This document shows positions 38,750-47,768 of a stretch of DNA of 64,000 bases, piece by piece. The position numbers and the translations under genes were made by a program. Source of the stretch: Pueribacillus theae (GTDB lineage Bacteria; Bacillota; Bacilli; Bacillales; UBA6769). The stretch is taken from positions 62,001 through 126,000 of the forward strand of contig NZ_QCZG01000002.1 in assembly GCF_003097615.1 (NCBI RefSeq), written 5' to 3'. The number at the start of each line of letters is the position of its first letter. Position 1 is the first letter of the stretch. The notes below the pieces were generated by a model, which made no database searches, was not told where the DNA came from, and worked only from the letters and a program-made list of their open reading frames with translations.

Positions 38750-39811
38750 CTATAGAATGATTAATTCTTTTGTTGCTTTTGTCAATCTTTTATTCCCTGT
38801 TTCAGTTATTAATATGTCGTCTTCGATTCTTACGCCGCCAATTCCGGATAAATAGATTCCCGGTTCGACCGTGACAATCATTCCCGGCTTAAGAATCGTT
38901 TCGCTGTTAACGGATAGCGTTGGGCCTTCATGAATATCCAGTCCAATCCCATGTCCTGTCGAGTGCCCGAAGTAATCACCGTATCCCTTGTCTTTAATAT
39001 AATTTCTTGTTAGTGCATCAGCTTCTTTTCCTGACATCCCAGGTTTAATTCCCTCAACACCTAGCCGCTGGGCTTCCAAAACGATTGCATAAATTTCTTT
39101 TAATTGATCGCTTGGCTCGCCAACCGCAATGGTTCTTGTCGTATCTGAACAATAGCCTTTATAGTATGCTCCGTAATCAAGTGTCACGAAGTCACCTTCC
39201 TCAATGACCTTGTCACTCGCCACGCCGTGAGGCAATGCTGAACGATAACCTGAAGCGACAATGGTGTCAAATGAAGAAGAAGTGGCGCCTTTTTTTCGCA
39301 TAAAAAACTCAAGTTCGTCAGATATTTCACGCTCGCGCATCCCTGGTTTTATGTATGTAATAATATGCTCGAATGCCGCGTCTGCGATTTCAGCTGCTTC
39401 TTTTACGATTTGAATTTCGGTGTTGTCTTTAATTAATCTTAATTCTTCGATGATTCCAGAAACAGGGATGAGTTGGGCTGGGATTTCTTTTTTATACGTT
39501 TGGTACGTGCTGTATGTAACATGATCTTCTTCGAATCCAAGCTGGTTTATTTTCATTTTTTCAGCTTGTTTTGCAATTTCTTCGATGATTTTTCCTTTAT
39601 GTTCGACAATGTCATAGCCCTTCGCTTGCTCTTTGGCTTGTTCTGTATAACGGAAATCTGTAATAAATTTCGCTTCATTTAATGAGATGAGAGCAATCCC
39701 GGCCGTTCCGGTAAAATTCGTCATATACCTTAAATTACTTGAACTTGTAATCAGCATACTGTCGATGTTACATTTTTTCATCACTTCTCTTAACTTTTGG
39801 ACACGCAGCAA
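38750..39811 (-). CDS. yqhT: M24 family Xaa-Pro aminopeptidase YqhT
   Basis: 353 residues: an N-terminal creatinase-like domain (about 1-125) and a pita-bread metallopeptidase domain. The two-metal site is seen in DYGAYYKGYCSDTTR, GHGIGLDIHEGP, VEPGIY and RIEDDILIT. It trims N-terminal residues before proline. TTG start at 39811 after GGTGGTGA. Prolidase PepQ is an alternative name for close relatives; specificity is not shown. Confidence 0.93.
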   Translation of the reverse strand: MLRVQKLREVMKKCNIDSMLITSSSNLRYMTNFTGTAGIALISLNEAKFITDFRYTEQAKEQAKGYDIVEHKGKIIEEIAKQAEKMKINQLGFEEDHVTYSTYQTYKKEIPAQLIPVSGIIEELRLIKDNTEIQIVKEAAEIADAAFEHIITYIKPGMREREISDELEFFMRKKGATSSSFDTIVASGYRSALPHGVASDKVIEEGDFVTLDYGAYYKGYCSDTTRTIAVGEPSDQLKEIYAIVLEAQRLGVEGIKPGMSGKEADALTRNYIKDKGYGDYFGHSTGHGIGLDIHEGPTLSVNSETILKPGMIVTVEPGIYLSGIGGVRIEDDILITETGNKRLTKATKELIIL

Positions 39812-39835
39812 ATTTGTTCACCACCAAGCTTTTTT

Positions 39836-40267
39836 TTAATTTTCGAGCAGGGCCCTTACAGCCATTTCATACCCATAAAAACCAAAGCCTACAATTTGCC
39901 CTCTTGTAACCGGTGAGATAACTGAAGTGTGGCGAAACGCTTCACGAGTGTGAACGTTGGAAATATGAATTTCGATGGCAGGAATCGAAACGCCCGCAAT
40001 CGCATCACGAATGGCATAACTGTAATGAGTGAACGCACCGGGGTTAATAACGATGCCAATCGCACCTTCATCTTCCGCTTCATGTATCCAATCAATGAGG
40101 TCACCTTCATGATTGGATTGTTTGCATACAATCATGCAGTTCCATTCTTTGCTGGAAGAAACTAATTTTTCTTCTAAGTCTTTCAACGTTTTCGAACCGT
40201 AGACGTCTGGTTCGCGTTTGCCTAACCGATTTAAGTTAGGGCCATTCAGCACAAAAATTTTTTGCAA
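39836..40267 (-). CDS. aroQ: Type II 3-dehydroquinate dehydratase
   Basis: 143 residues from a TTG at 40267, six bases after AGAAGGAGA; a start at 40327 is upstream of the site. NGPNLNRLGKREPDVYG holds the active-site loop with catalytic Tyr; NPGAFTHYSYAIRDAI and IEIHISNVHTREAFR follow with substrate His/Asn. Third step of the shikimate pathway. Confidence 0.96.
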   Translation of the reverse strand: MQKIFVLNGPNLNRLGKREPDVYGSKTLKDLEEKLVSSSKEWNCMIVCKQSNHEGDLIDWIHEAEDEGAIGIVINPGAFTHYSYAIRDAIAGVSIPAIEIHISNVHTREAFRHTSVISPVTRGQIVGFGFYGYEMAVRALLEN

Positions 40268-40436
40268 ATTATCTCCTTCTTTTCTGTTGGTTCTGTTAAA
40301 CAATGCTGTTGATAACCTCGCGGGCATGATTTACCTTCCGGGAAGCGGATTTTCCTTAAGGCCAAAATCGTCCCCGCTAATGTTTATCTATCAACATTAG
40401 ACAATAACAAAGCCTTTCTATTAAGAACTTGTTGAG

Positions 40437-40455
40437 ATTATGATTGAATCATAAT
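40437..40455. promoter_or_regulatory. 19-bp perfect palindrome between aroQ and yqhR
   Basis: ATTATGATT-G-AATCATAAT. A one-base-centred 9-bp palindrome of the size bound by Fur/PerR/Zur-type dimers, but it does not match their consensus well. It lies about 170 bases upstream of the aroQ start. Confidence 0.35.
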
Positions 40456-40521
40456 TCAATGTATTCAACATTTTATCACAGCATCATTTATTTGAATAGA
40501 CGAACTGGTTTTGGATTCATA

Positions 40522-41028
40522 TTACGGCTTGTTCGATGTGTTATATTTTTGGGCGTAAACAAACGAGATGGAGTAACCAATAAAGAGGCCATACAAAAGA
40601 TAGATGCATAGCGTCGTTGCAATGGTATTCCAACCTAATTCATGCAATGGCTTAAGATCCGGGAAAATCGGTTTCAATAAATAAAAAACAATTCCCCAGA
40701 TCGCCGCTCCAAAGAGCACACCCGCAAGAACACTTTTGACTTTTGCTAAAATAGCCCTGTAGACAAACGCGACGCCGATGGACAATACCGCGATGACAAG
40801 GATTCCGATCAATTGGCCGAGAACTTTATTTTTCCAATCGCCTAGCGCCCAAGGGTTAAGGATAAGCGCGGGGCCCACTTTCGATAAATTTAAGTAATAA
40901 GCAACAAAATTAACAATGCTCCAAATGAAGCCGCCGAAAAATCCAATCGTAACCACTTCGGTTAAAAAATTTACACCGTTTTCATTCTCTTTCTTCTCTT
41001 GATCATGCTGATTTTCTTGATTTTCCAT
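40522..41028 (-). CDS. yqhR: Membrane protein YqhR
   Basis: 168 residues with a charged, Gln/Glu/Asn-rich N-terminus and four membrane helices (about 23-46, 73-92, 98-118, 133-160). Position opposite yqhQ and sequence match B. subtilis YqhR, of unknown function. Divergent from yqhQ with 134 bases between them. Confidence 0.82.
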   Translation of the reverse strand: MENQENQHDQEKKENENGVNFLTEVVTIGFFGGFIWSIVNFVAYYLNLSKVGPALILNPWALGDWKNKVLGQLIGILVIAVLSIGVAFVYRAILAKVKSVLAGVLFGAAIWGIVFYLLKPIFPDLKPLHELGWNTIATTLCIYLLYGLFIGYSISFVYAQKYNTSNKP

Positions 41029-41162
41029 GTACCATCACCTCTCCAATTAATATGTTCAGTTTTTTCTTTTCCATAACTACGAAACACTTCAATGTAGAGG
41101 TTTTTATGAATTTCCTGTAAAATAGAAACTAGTAAATCCACATGTAGGTTGGTGAATAGAAA

Positions 41163-42116
41163 TTGGCACAGAGCAAAACGCCCGCATACGGGGGTCAAGC
41201 TGTGATAGAAGGTGTAATGTTTGGCGGAAAAAACACGTATGTCACTGCAATTCGTAGAAAAGATGATTCGATTGAATATTTCGAAGTAAAAAGGAAACCA
41301 AGACCTTCGTTAAACAAGTTAAAAAAAATCCCTTTTTTACGCGGGGTCGTTGCTCTTATCGAAGCGAGCGGGAATGGCACAAAGCATTTGAACTTTTCAT
41401 CTGATCGATATGACGTTGATCCGAAAGATGATGAAAAAGTGCTTGCCGAAAAGGATAAGGAAGGATCCAAACTTGCTTTAATTTTAGGCGCGGCTACAAT
41501 CGGAGTATTAACCTTCTTGTTTGGGAAATTTATATTTACAATCATCCCTGCGATTGCTGCTAATTTCATGCTGCCGATTTTCCCTGGGCGCATTGAGCAG
41601 AATCTTATCGAAGGATTGATAAAATTAATTTTGTTGCTTGGCTATATTTATTTTATTTCGATGACACCTCTCATTAAAAGGGTGTTTCAATACCACGGGG
41701 CCGAGCATAAAGTAATCAATGCTTATGAAAATGGATATCCCCTTACCGTTGAAAATGTTCAAAAACAATCTCGCCTTCACTATCGCTGCGGCAGCAGTTT
41801 TATTCTATTTACAGTCATTGTTGGAGTATTCGTCTATATGTTCGTACCATATGATCCGCTGTGGCAACGTCTCGTTTACCGTATCTTCTTAATCCCTGTT
41901 GTGCTTGGGATTTCGTTCGAAGTATTACAAGTAACGAATAAAATGCGCAACATTCCTGTGCTCAGGTTTTTAGGCTATCCTGGACTTTGGCTACAGCTTT
42001 TAACAACAAAAGAACCAACAAATAAACAAGTAGAGGTTTCAATTTTATCTTTTCAGGAAATGCTAAAAAGAGACGAACAATACGAATTAGAAAAACAGCA
42101 GCCAAAAATCATATAA
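41163..42116 (+). CDS. yqhQ: DUF1385 membrane protein YqhQ
   Basis: 317 residues. Conserved AYGGQAVIEGVMFGG at the start and HGAEHKVINAYE (about 178-189) in the middle; four or five membrane helices. TTG start at 41163 after GGTGAATAG. Orthologue of B. subtilis YqhQ; biochemical role unknown, although the conserved His/Glu pair suggests metal binding. Followed by yqhP, 41 bases on. Confidence 0.9.
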   Translation: MAQSKTPAYGGQAVIEGVMFGGKNTYVTAIRRKDDSIEYFEVKRKPRPSLNKLKKIPFLRGVVALIEASGNGTKHLNFSSDRYDVDPKDDEKVLAEKDKEGSKLALILGAATIGVLTFLFGKFIFTIIPAIAANFMLPIFPGRIEQNLIEGLIKLILLLGYIYFISMTPLIKRVFQYHGAEHKVINAYENGYPLTVENVQKQSRLHYRCGSSFILFTVIVGVFVYMFVPYDPLWQRLVYRIFLIPVVLGISFEVLQVTNKMRNIPVLRFLGYPGLWLQLLTTKEPTNKQVEVSILSFQEMLKRDEQYELEKQQPKII

Positions 42117-42157
42117 GTGTGTCCTCTAGTTCGTTTACTCCCAAGGAGGTGTAAATC

Positions 42158-42544
42158 GTGCGTTTTTCTCGTTTTGTAGTTCCTGCATTGGTTTTGTTCG
42201 CCGTTATCGGTTTTGCATCTTTTCTCATTAACGAACCCCTCAGGCTACTCAGAACGATCGCGTTATATGCCATTATCATCGGTGGCGTCTATCTCATTTA
42301 CAGAATGTTTTTTAGAGATAAAGCGCGCGGAGCAGCAGATTCAAATTATCAACGTGCTGTCAAGCAGTCAGCCAAAAGGCAAAAGCAAAAGCAAAAAGTT
42401 CGTACAAAAGCCCCTCACCTCAGAGTGATCGGTTCAAACAAATTAAAACCTAGAAAGCCCGCCCTGCTTAAAAAGAACGAAAAGCATAACTTTACAGTAA
42501 TTGAAGGCAAGAAAAACAAAAAAAAGAACCGCGCGTTGTTTTAA
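42158..42544 (+). CDS. yqhP: SA1362-family protein YqhP
   Basis: 128 residues: two N-terminal membrane helices (about 5-23 and 30-49) and a very basic Lys/Arg-rich tail ending in KKNKKKNRALF. GTG start at 42158 after AAGGAGGTG. It is the usual downstream neighbour of yqhQ. Function unknown; the tail could bind nucleic acid or membrane surface. Confidence 0.82.
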   Translation: MRFSRFVVPALVLFAVIGFASFLINEPLRLLRTIALYAIIIGGVYLIYRMFFRDKARGAADSNYQRAVKQSAKRQKQKQKVRTKAPHLRVIGSNKLKPRKPALLKKNEKHNFTVIEGKKNKKKNRALF

Positions 42545-42560
42545 CGGCGATTCTTTTTTA
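42524..42560 (+). terminator. Terminator of yqhQ-yqhP
   Basis: AGAACCGC...CGTT pairs with AACG-GCGATTCT (one mismatch and a bulge), followed by TTTTTT. It overlaps the last codons of yqhP and may also end the converging SCO-like gene. Confidence 0.6.
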
Positions 42561-42566
42561 TTTTAT

Positions 42567-43163
42567 TTATCTTCTTTCCTCAATGGATTGCTGGTGAATG
42601 CGGATTAATTGATTAATATCTTTTCTAAGCTGTTCTATCTCTTCTTCATCTTTCAGTTGATAGTGTTGGCGAATGTTGCCTTTTGCATCAATTAATGTTA
42701 CTGAAGGCTCCGCTTCTTTCTTATCATTGATTTGATTCTTGAATAATTCGAGTTTTTCATTAGGGACGAAAAGAAATTTCCAACCTTTCACGTCCACATG
42801 GTACGTGTCTTTATAGTGTTCGATGATTTTCTTATCCATTTGAGGGTTTTCCGCAATGGAAAGCATGTCAACCTTTGTGCCAAAGTTTTTGTCTTTTTTA
42901 AGCCTTTCTTGCAATTCTTCTAACGCTCCATACATTTCTTCACACTCATCAGAACAGTTTTCCTCAGCAAATAAAACGACTTTGACTTTTCCGTCTTGAA
43001 TCATAAATTTTTCGCCATCTACTGTTTCCGCTTCATAGCTATTCAGCTCGCCTAAAATAGGGAGAGCAATTGATTTTACCCATAGCCAATAGAGCAACCC
43101 GCCAATCGAGGCGATGATCATTAAAATAACAGCCATGGTTACATTTTTCTTTCTTTTATTCAT
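42567..43163 (-). CDS. Membrane-anchored SCO1/thioredoxin-like protein
   Basis: 198 residues: an N-terminal membrane anchor (about 9-27), then a thioredoxin-like domain. The cysteine pair CSDEC (CxxxC) sits after a beta-strand VVLFAEENC, as in SCO1/SenC copper-chaperone proteins, whose motif is CxxxCP; here no proline follows. A C-terminal strand and helix (PSVTLIDAKGNIRQHY) complete the fold. The start overlaps the 3' end of the P-type ATPase gene by eight bases, so the two are co-expressed. Could be a metallochaperone or extracytoplasmic thiol protein. Confidence 0.65.
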   Translation of the reverse strand: MNKRKKNVTMAVILMIIASIGGLLYWLWVKSIALPILGELNSYEAETVDGEKFMIQDGKVKVVLFAEENCSDECEEMYGALEELQERLKKDKNFGTKVDMLSIAENPQMDKKIIEHYKDTYHVDVKGWKFLFVPNEKLELFKNQINDKKEAEPSVTLIDAKGNIRQHYQLKDEEEIEQLRKDINQLIRIHQQSIEERR

Positions 43164-45261
43164 GCACTAATTCTCCCGCCTTTTGCCCGTTTTTATTTTT
43201 CCGTTCAATTAACACAGTTAAGCTTAGAATCGTTACGATAATGGTTGCACCCATGTCGGAGAGAATCGCAATCCAAAGTGTCAGCATCCCTGGTATCGTA
43301 AGCAGCAAAGCAATCGCTTTAAGGCCTAATGCGATGGCGATATTTACTTTGATTAGGCGATTAACCATTTTAGCAACCCTAATCGCATTTGGCAGTTTGC
43401 CAAGATGATCTTGCATGAGGACGATGTCAGCCGTCTCGATGGCGCTGTCCGTTCCTTTTCCCATCGCAATACCAATATCCGCTGTCGCAAGAGCCGGGGC
43501 ATCATTGATTCCATCCCCAACCATTGCCACTTTCCCATCTTTGGCAAGCATTTTTACTTTTTCAACTTTATCTTCAGGAAGGAGGTTGCTGTAGACGTCT
43601 GTCAATCCGATTTGGTTCGCCACTTTACGTGCAGTTTGCTGGTGGTCGCCTGTTAACATCACTGTCCGCTTTATCCCGGCCTTCTTCAACGCCTGAATGA
43701 CTGTTTTGCTTTCGGAGCGAATCTCATCTTCAATTCCGAAACATCCTAAGATGCTTTTTTGATCCGCAACAAGGACAATCGTCAAACCTTCCTCTTTTAA
43801 ACGTTGAATGTCTGCTTGAATATCATTTGGAACAGACAAGTGTCCAATGCTTTCTTCATTCCCTAGCCAATACTTTTCTCCATCAATGACCGCTTCTACC
43901 CCTTGTCCGGAGACCGTTCTAATTTCTTCCGGCTCTTTTAATAGAGTTGAAATGCCTTCAGCCTTTTTCATGATCGCCTTCGCTAACGGATGGGAAGAAG
44001 ACTTTTCGATTGCTGCTGCGACAGGTAAGAAACGAGATTTATCGTATTCAATCATCTTCTCGACATGCGGCTCGCCTTTTGTAAGCGTTCCTGTTTTGTC
44101 AAACACAATTGTATCAATTTTGCCAAGCCATTCCAAAAAAACGGATCCCTTCACTAGAATACCATTACGTGCATTGCGTGTAATTCCCGAAATGTTAGCA
44201 ATTGGTGACGAAAGAATGAGCGCGCAAGGACAGCCGACGATCAGAACAGCCAAACCTTGGTAAAACCACTCTCCCCAAGATGCATTAAAAAATAATGGCG
44301 GCACAACCATCACAAGGCCGGCAAATACAATAATGAAAGGTGTGTAATATTTTGCGAACCGATTAATAAACAGCTCTGTGGGCGTCTTCGTTTCCTGTGC
44401 TTCCTCGACTAAATGCAATACTTTCGCAAGCGAAGAATCTTCATACGCCCTTGTGATTTCAACTTTAAGAACCCCTTCATTATTTAAGCTTCCGCCAAAA
44501 ACGCTTTCGCCAATTTCCTTATCAACAGGCAGCGATTCCCCGGTTATGGCAGCTTCATTTACTGAGCTTCTGCCTTCTATCACAATGCCATCTGATGGTA
44601 TCGTTTCCCCCGACTTTATAAGGACAAGATCGCCAACCTTTAGCGCGTCGATAGGGATAACCTGCTCAACGCCGTTTTCAATGCGTATGGCTTCTTTAGG
44701 CGCGACTTCCAACAGCTTTTCCATTGAATGTCTGGCTTTCTCCATGCCAAGCCCTTCCAAGTACTCGTTCAATCCGAATAGAATAGCGACAAGTGTTCCT
44801 TCTTTCCATTCTCCAATCGAAACTGCACCAATCAAAGCAATCGTCATTAATGTATCAATGTTAAATTTTAATCGCGAAAGATTTTTTACCCCTTTAAAAA
44901 AGGTCGTATACCCACTTAACGCCATCGCCGCCACATACATCGAAATGATTAGAAATGGGCGTTCTATTGCATTTTCAAGAAAAATAGCCATAAAAAAGAT
45001 AATCGCAGATACAATCAAATACCATTTTAAAAGACTGCCATGGGTATGATCATGTTCCCCATCATCTTCCACTACAATTGAAGCGCCATCGCTGGAAAGG
45101 ATACCCCTCACCTTCTCTAAATCCACTTTCTCGTTTATCGTAAGCTGTGCTTTATTATAGCTAATTTTTGCATTTTCACCGTGCTTTATTTTTTGAATCT
45201 CTTTTTCCAAATCGCTTGCACAATTTGGACAAGACAATCCCTTTAATTTGTATGCTTTCAT
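43156..45261 (-). CDS. cadA: Zinc/cadmium-type P1B-ATPase
   Basis: 701 residues. N-terminal metal-binding domain with CPNCAS (about 10-15), a short His-rich patch (DGEHDHTHG), eight membrane helices, CPC in the ion path (VGCPCALILSSP), phosphorylation motif DKTGTLTKG, hinge MVGDGINDAPALA. In the last two helices a lysine (GLKAIALLL) and SDMGAT fit the P1B-2 group that exports Zn2+, Cd2+ and Pb2+. It lies 13 bases after an ArsR-type regulator whose sensor site also fits zinc. Confidence 0.92.
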   Translation of the reverse strand: MKAYKLKGLSCPNCASDLEKEIQKIKHGENAKISYNKAQLTINEKVDLEKVRGILSSDGASIVVEDDGEHDHTHGSLLKWYLIVSAIIFFMAIFLENAIERPFLIISMYVAAMALSGYTTFFKGVKNLSRLKFNIDTLMTIALIGAVSIGEWKEGTLVAILFGLNEYLEGLGMEKARHSMEKLLEVAPKEAIRIENGVEQVIPIDALKVGDLVLIKSGETIPSDGIVIEGRSSVNEAAITGESLPVDKEIGESVFGGSLNNEGVLKVEITRAYEDSSLAKVLHLVEEAQETKTPTELFINRFAKYYTPFIIVFAGLVMVVPPLFFNASWGEWFYQGLAVLIVGCPCALILSSPIANISGITRNARNGILVKGSVFLEWLGKIDTIVFDKTGTLTKGEPHVEKMIEYDKSRFLPVAAAIEKSSSHPLAKAIMKKAEGISTLLKEPEEIRTVSGQGVEAVIDGEKYWLGNEESIGHLSVPNDIQADIQRLKEEGLTIVLVADQKSILGCFGIEDEIRSESKTVIQALKKAGIKRTVMLTGDHQQTARKVANQIGLTDVYSNLLPEDKVEKVKMLAKDGKVAMVGDGINDAPALATADIGIAMGKGTDSAIETADIVLMQDHLGKLPNAIRVAKMVNRLIKVNIAIALGLKAIALLLTIPGMLTLWIAILSDMGATIIVTILSLTVLIERKNKNGQKAGELVHE

Positions 45262-45274
45262 TCATGCCACTCCT

Positions 45275-45589
45275 TTAATCATGGACCGCATGATGGATGG
45301 ATTGCTCCAGCATGGACATGACGTGTTGATCATCCGGAGAATAAATAAGCGATTTGCCGGAACGTTTATATTTAACAAGGCGCAAGTTTTTTAATAACCG
45401 AAGTTGGTGTGAAACGGTTGACTGCCCTAAAGAAAGTTGTTCTGCAATTTCAGTTACAGAGCACTCCCTTTGCGAAAGAAGATACAAAATTCGAATCCTT
45501 GTTGGGTCTGAAAGAGCTTTAAACGTTTGGGCCACCGTTACTAGTGTTTCCTCATTCAATTCTTTATCGTTGTTTGAACTTTTTATCAT
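45275..45589 (-). CDS. ArsR/SmtB family metal-sensing repressor (CzrA/CadC type)
   Basis: 104 residues, winged helix: [16 protein letters not shown], recognition helix [20 protein letters not shown]. The C-terminal helix has Asp, His, His and His spaced as in the alpha-5 zinc site of CzrA/SmtB ([18 protein letters not shown]). There is no ELCV-type CadC cysteine box at helix 4. It probably represses its own operon with the ATPase and SCO-like genes until zinc or a similar metal binds. Confidence 0.9.
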   Translation of the reverse strand: MIKSSNNDKELNEETLVTVAQTFKALSDPTRIRILYLLSQRECSVTEIAEQLSLGQSTVSHQLRLLKNLRLVKYKRSGKSLIYSPDDQHVMSMLEQSIHHAVHD

Positions 45590-45619
45590 TACATGCCTCC
45601 TGCATTCAATTTATGTATC

Positions 45620-45639
45620 ATATGAGCATATGTTCATAT
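45620..45639. promoter_or_regulatory. Operator of the metal-efflux operon
   Basis: ATATGAGCATATGTTCATAT is an inverted repeat matching in 18 of 20 positions, of the ATATGAnn...nnTCATAT form bound by SmtB/CzrA-type repressors. It lies about 30 bases before the regulator's start. Confidence 0.75.
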
Positions 45640-45797
45640 TATCATTAAAAATATTTAATTAAAAGGGGTACTTGCTGAAATATTAAATGATTTACAAATA
45701 AAGTTCAAACAATTTTAATAATTAATAGATTTAAAATTAGTTATTTGGGGTAAAATAGAGCTAGATACAAAATATAAATATATAGGAGCGGATAAAT

Positions 45798-45956
45798 ATG
45801 AGAAAAGTAAAAATGTTCACTTTCAAAGAATTAGTGAGTAAAAATAAAGAAGAATTATTAAGAAATAACAAAGAAATGGAAAGAATCGAAAAACAAATCG
45901 ATGAGAAACATTCCAGAAAAATAAAAGTCGAAAGAGCCGGTTCTGGTTCTTATTAA
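45798..45956 (+). CDS. FbpB-family small basic protein
   Basis: 52 residues, MRKVKMFTFKELVSKNKEELLRN..., highly charged and helical. The start pattern F-K-E-L-V-x-x-N-K-E-E-L-L and the E-K-Q-I-D-E-K-H segment match the FbpB family. In B. subtilis FbpB is a Fur-controlled helper of the small RNA FsrA in the iron-sparing response. AGGAGCGG lies before the ATG and a strong terminator follows at once. I see no clear Fur box upstream. Confidence 0.72.
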   Translation: MRKVKMFTFKELVSKNKEELLRNNKEMERIEKQIDEKHSRKIKVERAGSGSY

Positions 45957-45960
45957 TAGA

Positions 45961-45996
45961 AACACCTGATTCAAAAAAGAATCAGGTGTTTTCTTT
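45961..45996. terminator. Bidirectional terminator
   Basis: AACACCTGATTC and GAATCAGGTGTT form a 12-bp stem with loop AAAAAA and T/A runs on both sides, between the FbpB-type gene and a convergent membrane protein gene. Confidence 0.9.
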
Positions 45997-46282
45997 ACTT
46001 TTCGCTTTTTTTCATAATGATCCCAATCGTAATAAAACCTGCGATTGCTAAAACGAAGACAATGACCAAAATAATATTGACCCATTTCTGCGGATTTTCA
46101 TGTGCTTCTTTCGCCGGCACTTTCATTTCATTGTTTTCTAGAGCAGCATCATCCATCGAACTGTCTGATACTGAAGCAGTCGCTAAATTGCTTTGAAGCA
46201 ATGAAGATTCAGCCTTCACTTCCGTTGGATGCATGCTTAAAGACAGAAACATAATCAACGCAAGGAAAAATCGTTTTATCAT
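45995..46282 (-). CDS. Small secreted/membrane protein of unknown function
   Basis: 95 residues, no family recognised. N-terminal signal peptide (about 1-24, ending VKA), a polar Ser/Asp/Glu/Asn-rich extracellular segment (about 25-66) and one C-terminal membrane helix (about 68-88) with a short basic tail (MKKSEK). This gives a type I topology with a small outside domain. Weak ribosome site. Neighbours: FbpB-type gene (convergent) and a YusW-like lipoprotein gene upstream. Confidence 0.6.
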   Translation of the reverse strand: MIKRFFLALIMFLSLSMHPTEVKAESSLLQSNLATASVSDSSMDDAALENNEMKVPAKEAHENPQKWVNIILVIVFVLAIAGFITIGIIMKKSEK

Positions 46283-46392
46283 TTTTTATTCCCCACCACT
46301 TAACTCATACTTCGTTCAACAAGCATTTTACTATATTTCACATAGAATAGCCGGTTTAAATATGAAAGAAAGCGAAACTTTTACGCTCCGCT

Positions 46393-46887
46393 TTACTGGT
46401 TTTGTTTATATTCTTTTTTTGTCCCGTCATTAAATACAATTTCCAAGTCAAGTTCTTTATAATCATTCTCGATTTCGAATGCTTCCAACGACTTTGAAAT
46501 AACATCCTCTTCTGGTGTTTCTTTATCAATATTCATATCTTTCAGCTTAGGGAACAGCATATTAAAAGCTTCTTCACCTTTTGAATTTATGTTTTTACGC
46601 TGATCTTTGTATTCCGCATCCACAGTTCCGTCGGTCCGTTTTTTAAATTCAATTTCAAAGTTATCATCTGAACCATTAAAATCCAAATCTAATTCGTATT
46701 CATTGAAGGAAAGCTGATCCATTTGTTCACCCATGGGGTCAACAGTCTCATTATGCTGGTCATCGGCCGTATTCGCCGTGTTTTCTCGATTTTCAACATG
46801 GGTTGGATCATCGGGCGGCGTATTTTCTTGCGAACATGCCGCAAATACAAGAAGTAACGGCATAGCCAATAGCAATTCTTTTCTCAC
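46393..46887 (-). CDS. YusW-like lipoprotein
   Basis: 164 residues from a GTG at 46887, seven bases after AGGAGGAG; earlier in-frame starts precede this site. Lipoprotein signal with lipobox FAAC, an Asp/Asn/Glu-rich linker, then a domain with SFNEYELDLDF and NMLFPKL, ending LDLEIVFNDGTKKEYKQ. The order and ending resemble B. subtilis YusW, whose role is unknown. Confidence 0.68.
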   Translation of the reverse strand: MRKELLLAMPLLLVFAACSQENTPPDDPTHVENRENTANTADDQHNETVDPMGEQMDQLSFNEYELDLDFNGSDDNFEIEFKKRTDGTVDAEYKDQRKNINSKGEEAFNMLFPKLKDMNIDKETPEEDVISKSLEAFEIENDYKELDLEIVFNDGTKKEYKQNQ

Positions 46888-46974
46888 TGAACATCTCCTC
46901 CTACCGCGGTTAGAAATAGTCCTATTATTTCCTTCCGGCGCAATTTTAAACAACCCGGATGTTCAGCTTATCTT

Positions 46975-47625
46975 TCAATTCCATGGCAATACATAAAAAA
47001 ACACTGATAAAAAGTGAAATGTCGATCCGCCAATGACAAATAGATGCCAAACTGCATGGTGAAACGGAAACAACCGCCATACGTAAAAAATCGTTCCAAT
47101 GGTATAAAGAATGCCGCCAACAACAAGCAAGAGCACACCATTCGATGCAAGGCTGGCAACAAGCGAATTCCAAGCGAAAATAATAATCCAACCCATTGCC
47201 ACATAAAAAATAGTGGACAAAAATAAAAACTTTTTCACAAAAAACACTTTAAAGATGACCCCAATTAACGCGATTCCCCAAACAATGCCAAACAACGTCC
47301 ATCCAAGCGCCCCTTTTACAACAATAAACAAAAAAGGCGTATACGTGCCCGCGATAAACAAATAAATGGCGCCGTGATCAAAAATTTCAAATAAGTTTTT
47401 TGCTTTTCCTTCGGGAAAACTATGCACTAATGTCGAAGACGCATAAAGCAAAAGCATGGTTGCGCCAAAGATCGATAAACTGACGATATGCCATGCTGTA
47501 CCGTTTAAACTTGCAAATACAACCAATAGAACAAGCGCGGCGATACTAAGCAAAGCGCCAATTCCATGTGTCACTGCATTCGCGATCTCTTCTCTCCGGG
47601 TAAATGTATGGGTAGCCGCCATCAT
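46975..47625 (-). CDS. PAQR/hemolysin III family membrane protein
   Basis: About 216 residues with seven membrane helices. Conserved polar residues of the family are present: STLVHSF (His), FDHGAIYLFIAGTYTP (Asp, His) and the C-terminal HHAVWHLFVIGGSTFH with the HxxxH zinc site. Bacterial members (YqfA, HlyIII) are linked to membrane homeostasis; haemolysis is not established for most. GAAGAGGTG lies before two adjacent ATGs; the first is used here. Confidence 0.9.
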   Translation of the reverse strand: MMAATHTFTRREEIANAVTHGIGALLSIAALVLLVVFASLNGTAWHIVSLSIFGATMLLLYASSTLVHSFPEGKAKNLFEIFDHGAIYLFIAGTYTPFLFIVVKGALGWTLFGIVWGIALIGVIFKVFFVKKFLFLSTIFYVAMGWIIIFAWNSLVASLASNGVLLLVVGGILYTIGTIFYVWRLFPFHHAVWHLFVIGGSTFHFLSVFFYVLPWN

Positions 47626-47768
47626 GAACACCTCTTCCGTGTATATTACCCATTATAACTTAATTTTAAGCCTTTATCTAACATTTCTATTGCCCAATGA
47701 TTTGTATAGTTCTATCATTATATAAAAAGGTAACGTAAATTTTTAAACCATTGTGAGGTCGATACCCT

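Noticed and set aside
39929-40165. Plus-strand ORF over aroQ and similar antisense ORFs over bioB, dxs, cadA and folD
   Set aside because: All are shadows of strongly supported genes on the other strand, without ribosome sites or recognisable domains.
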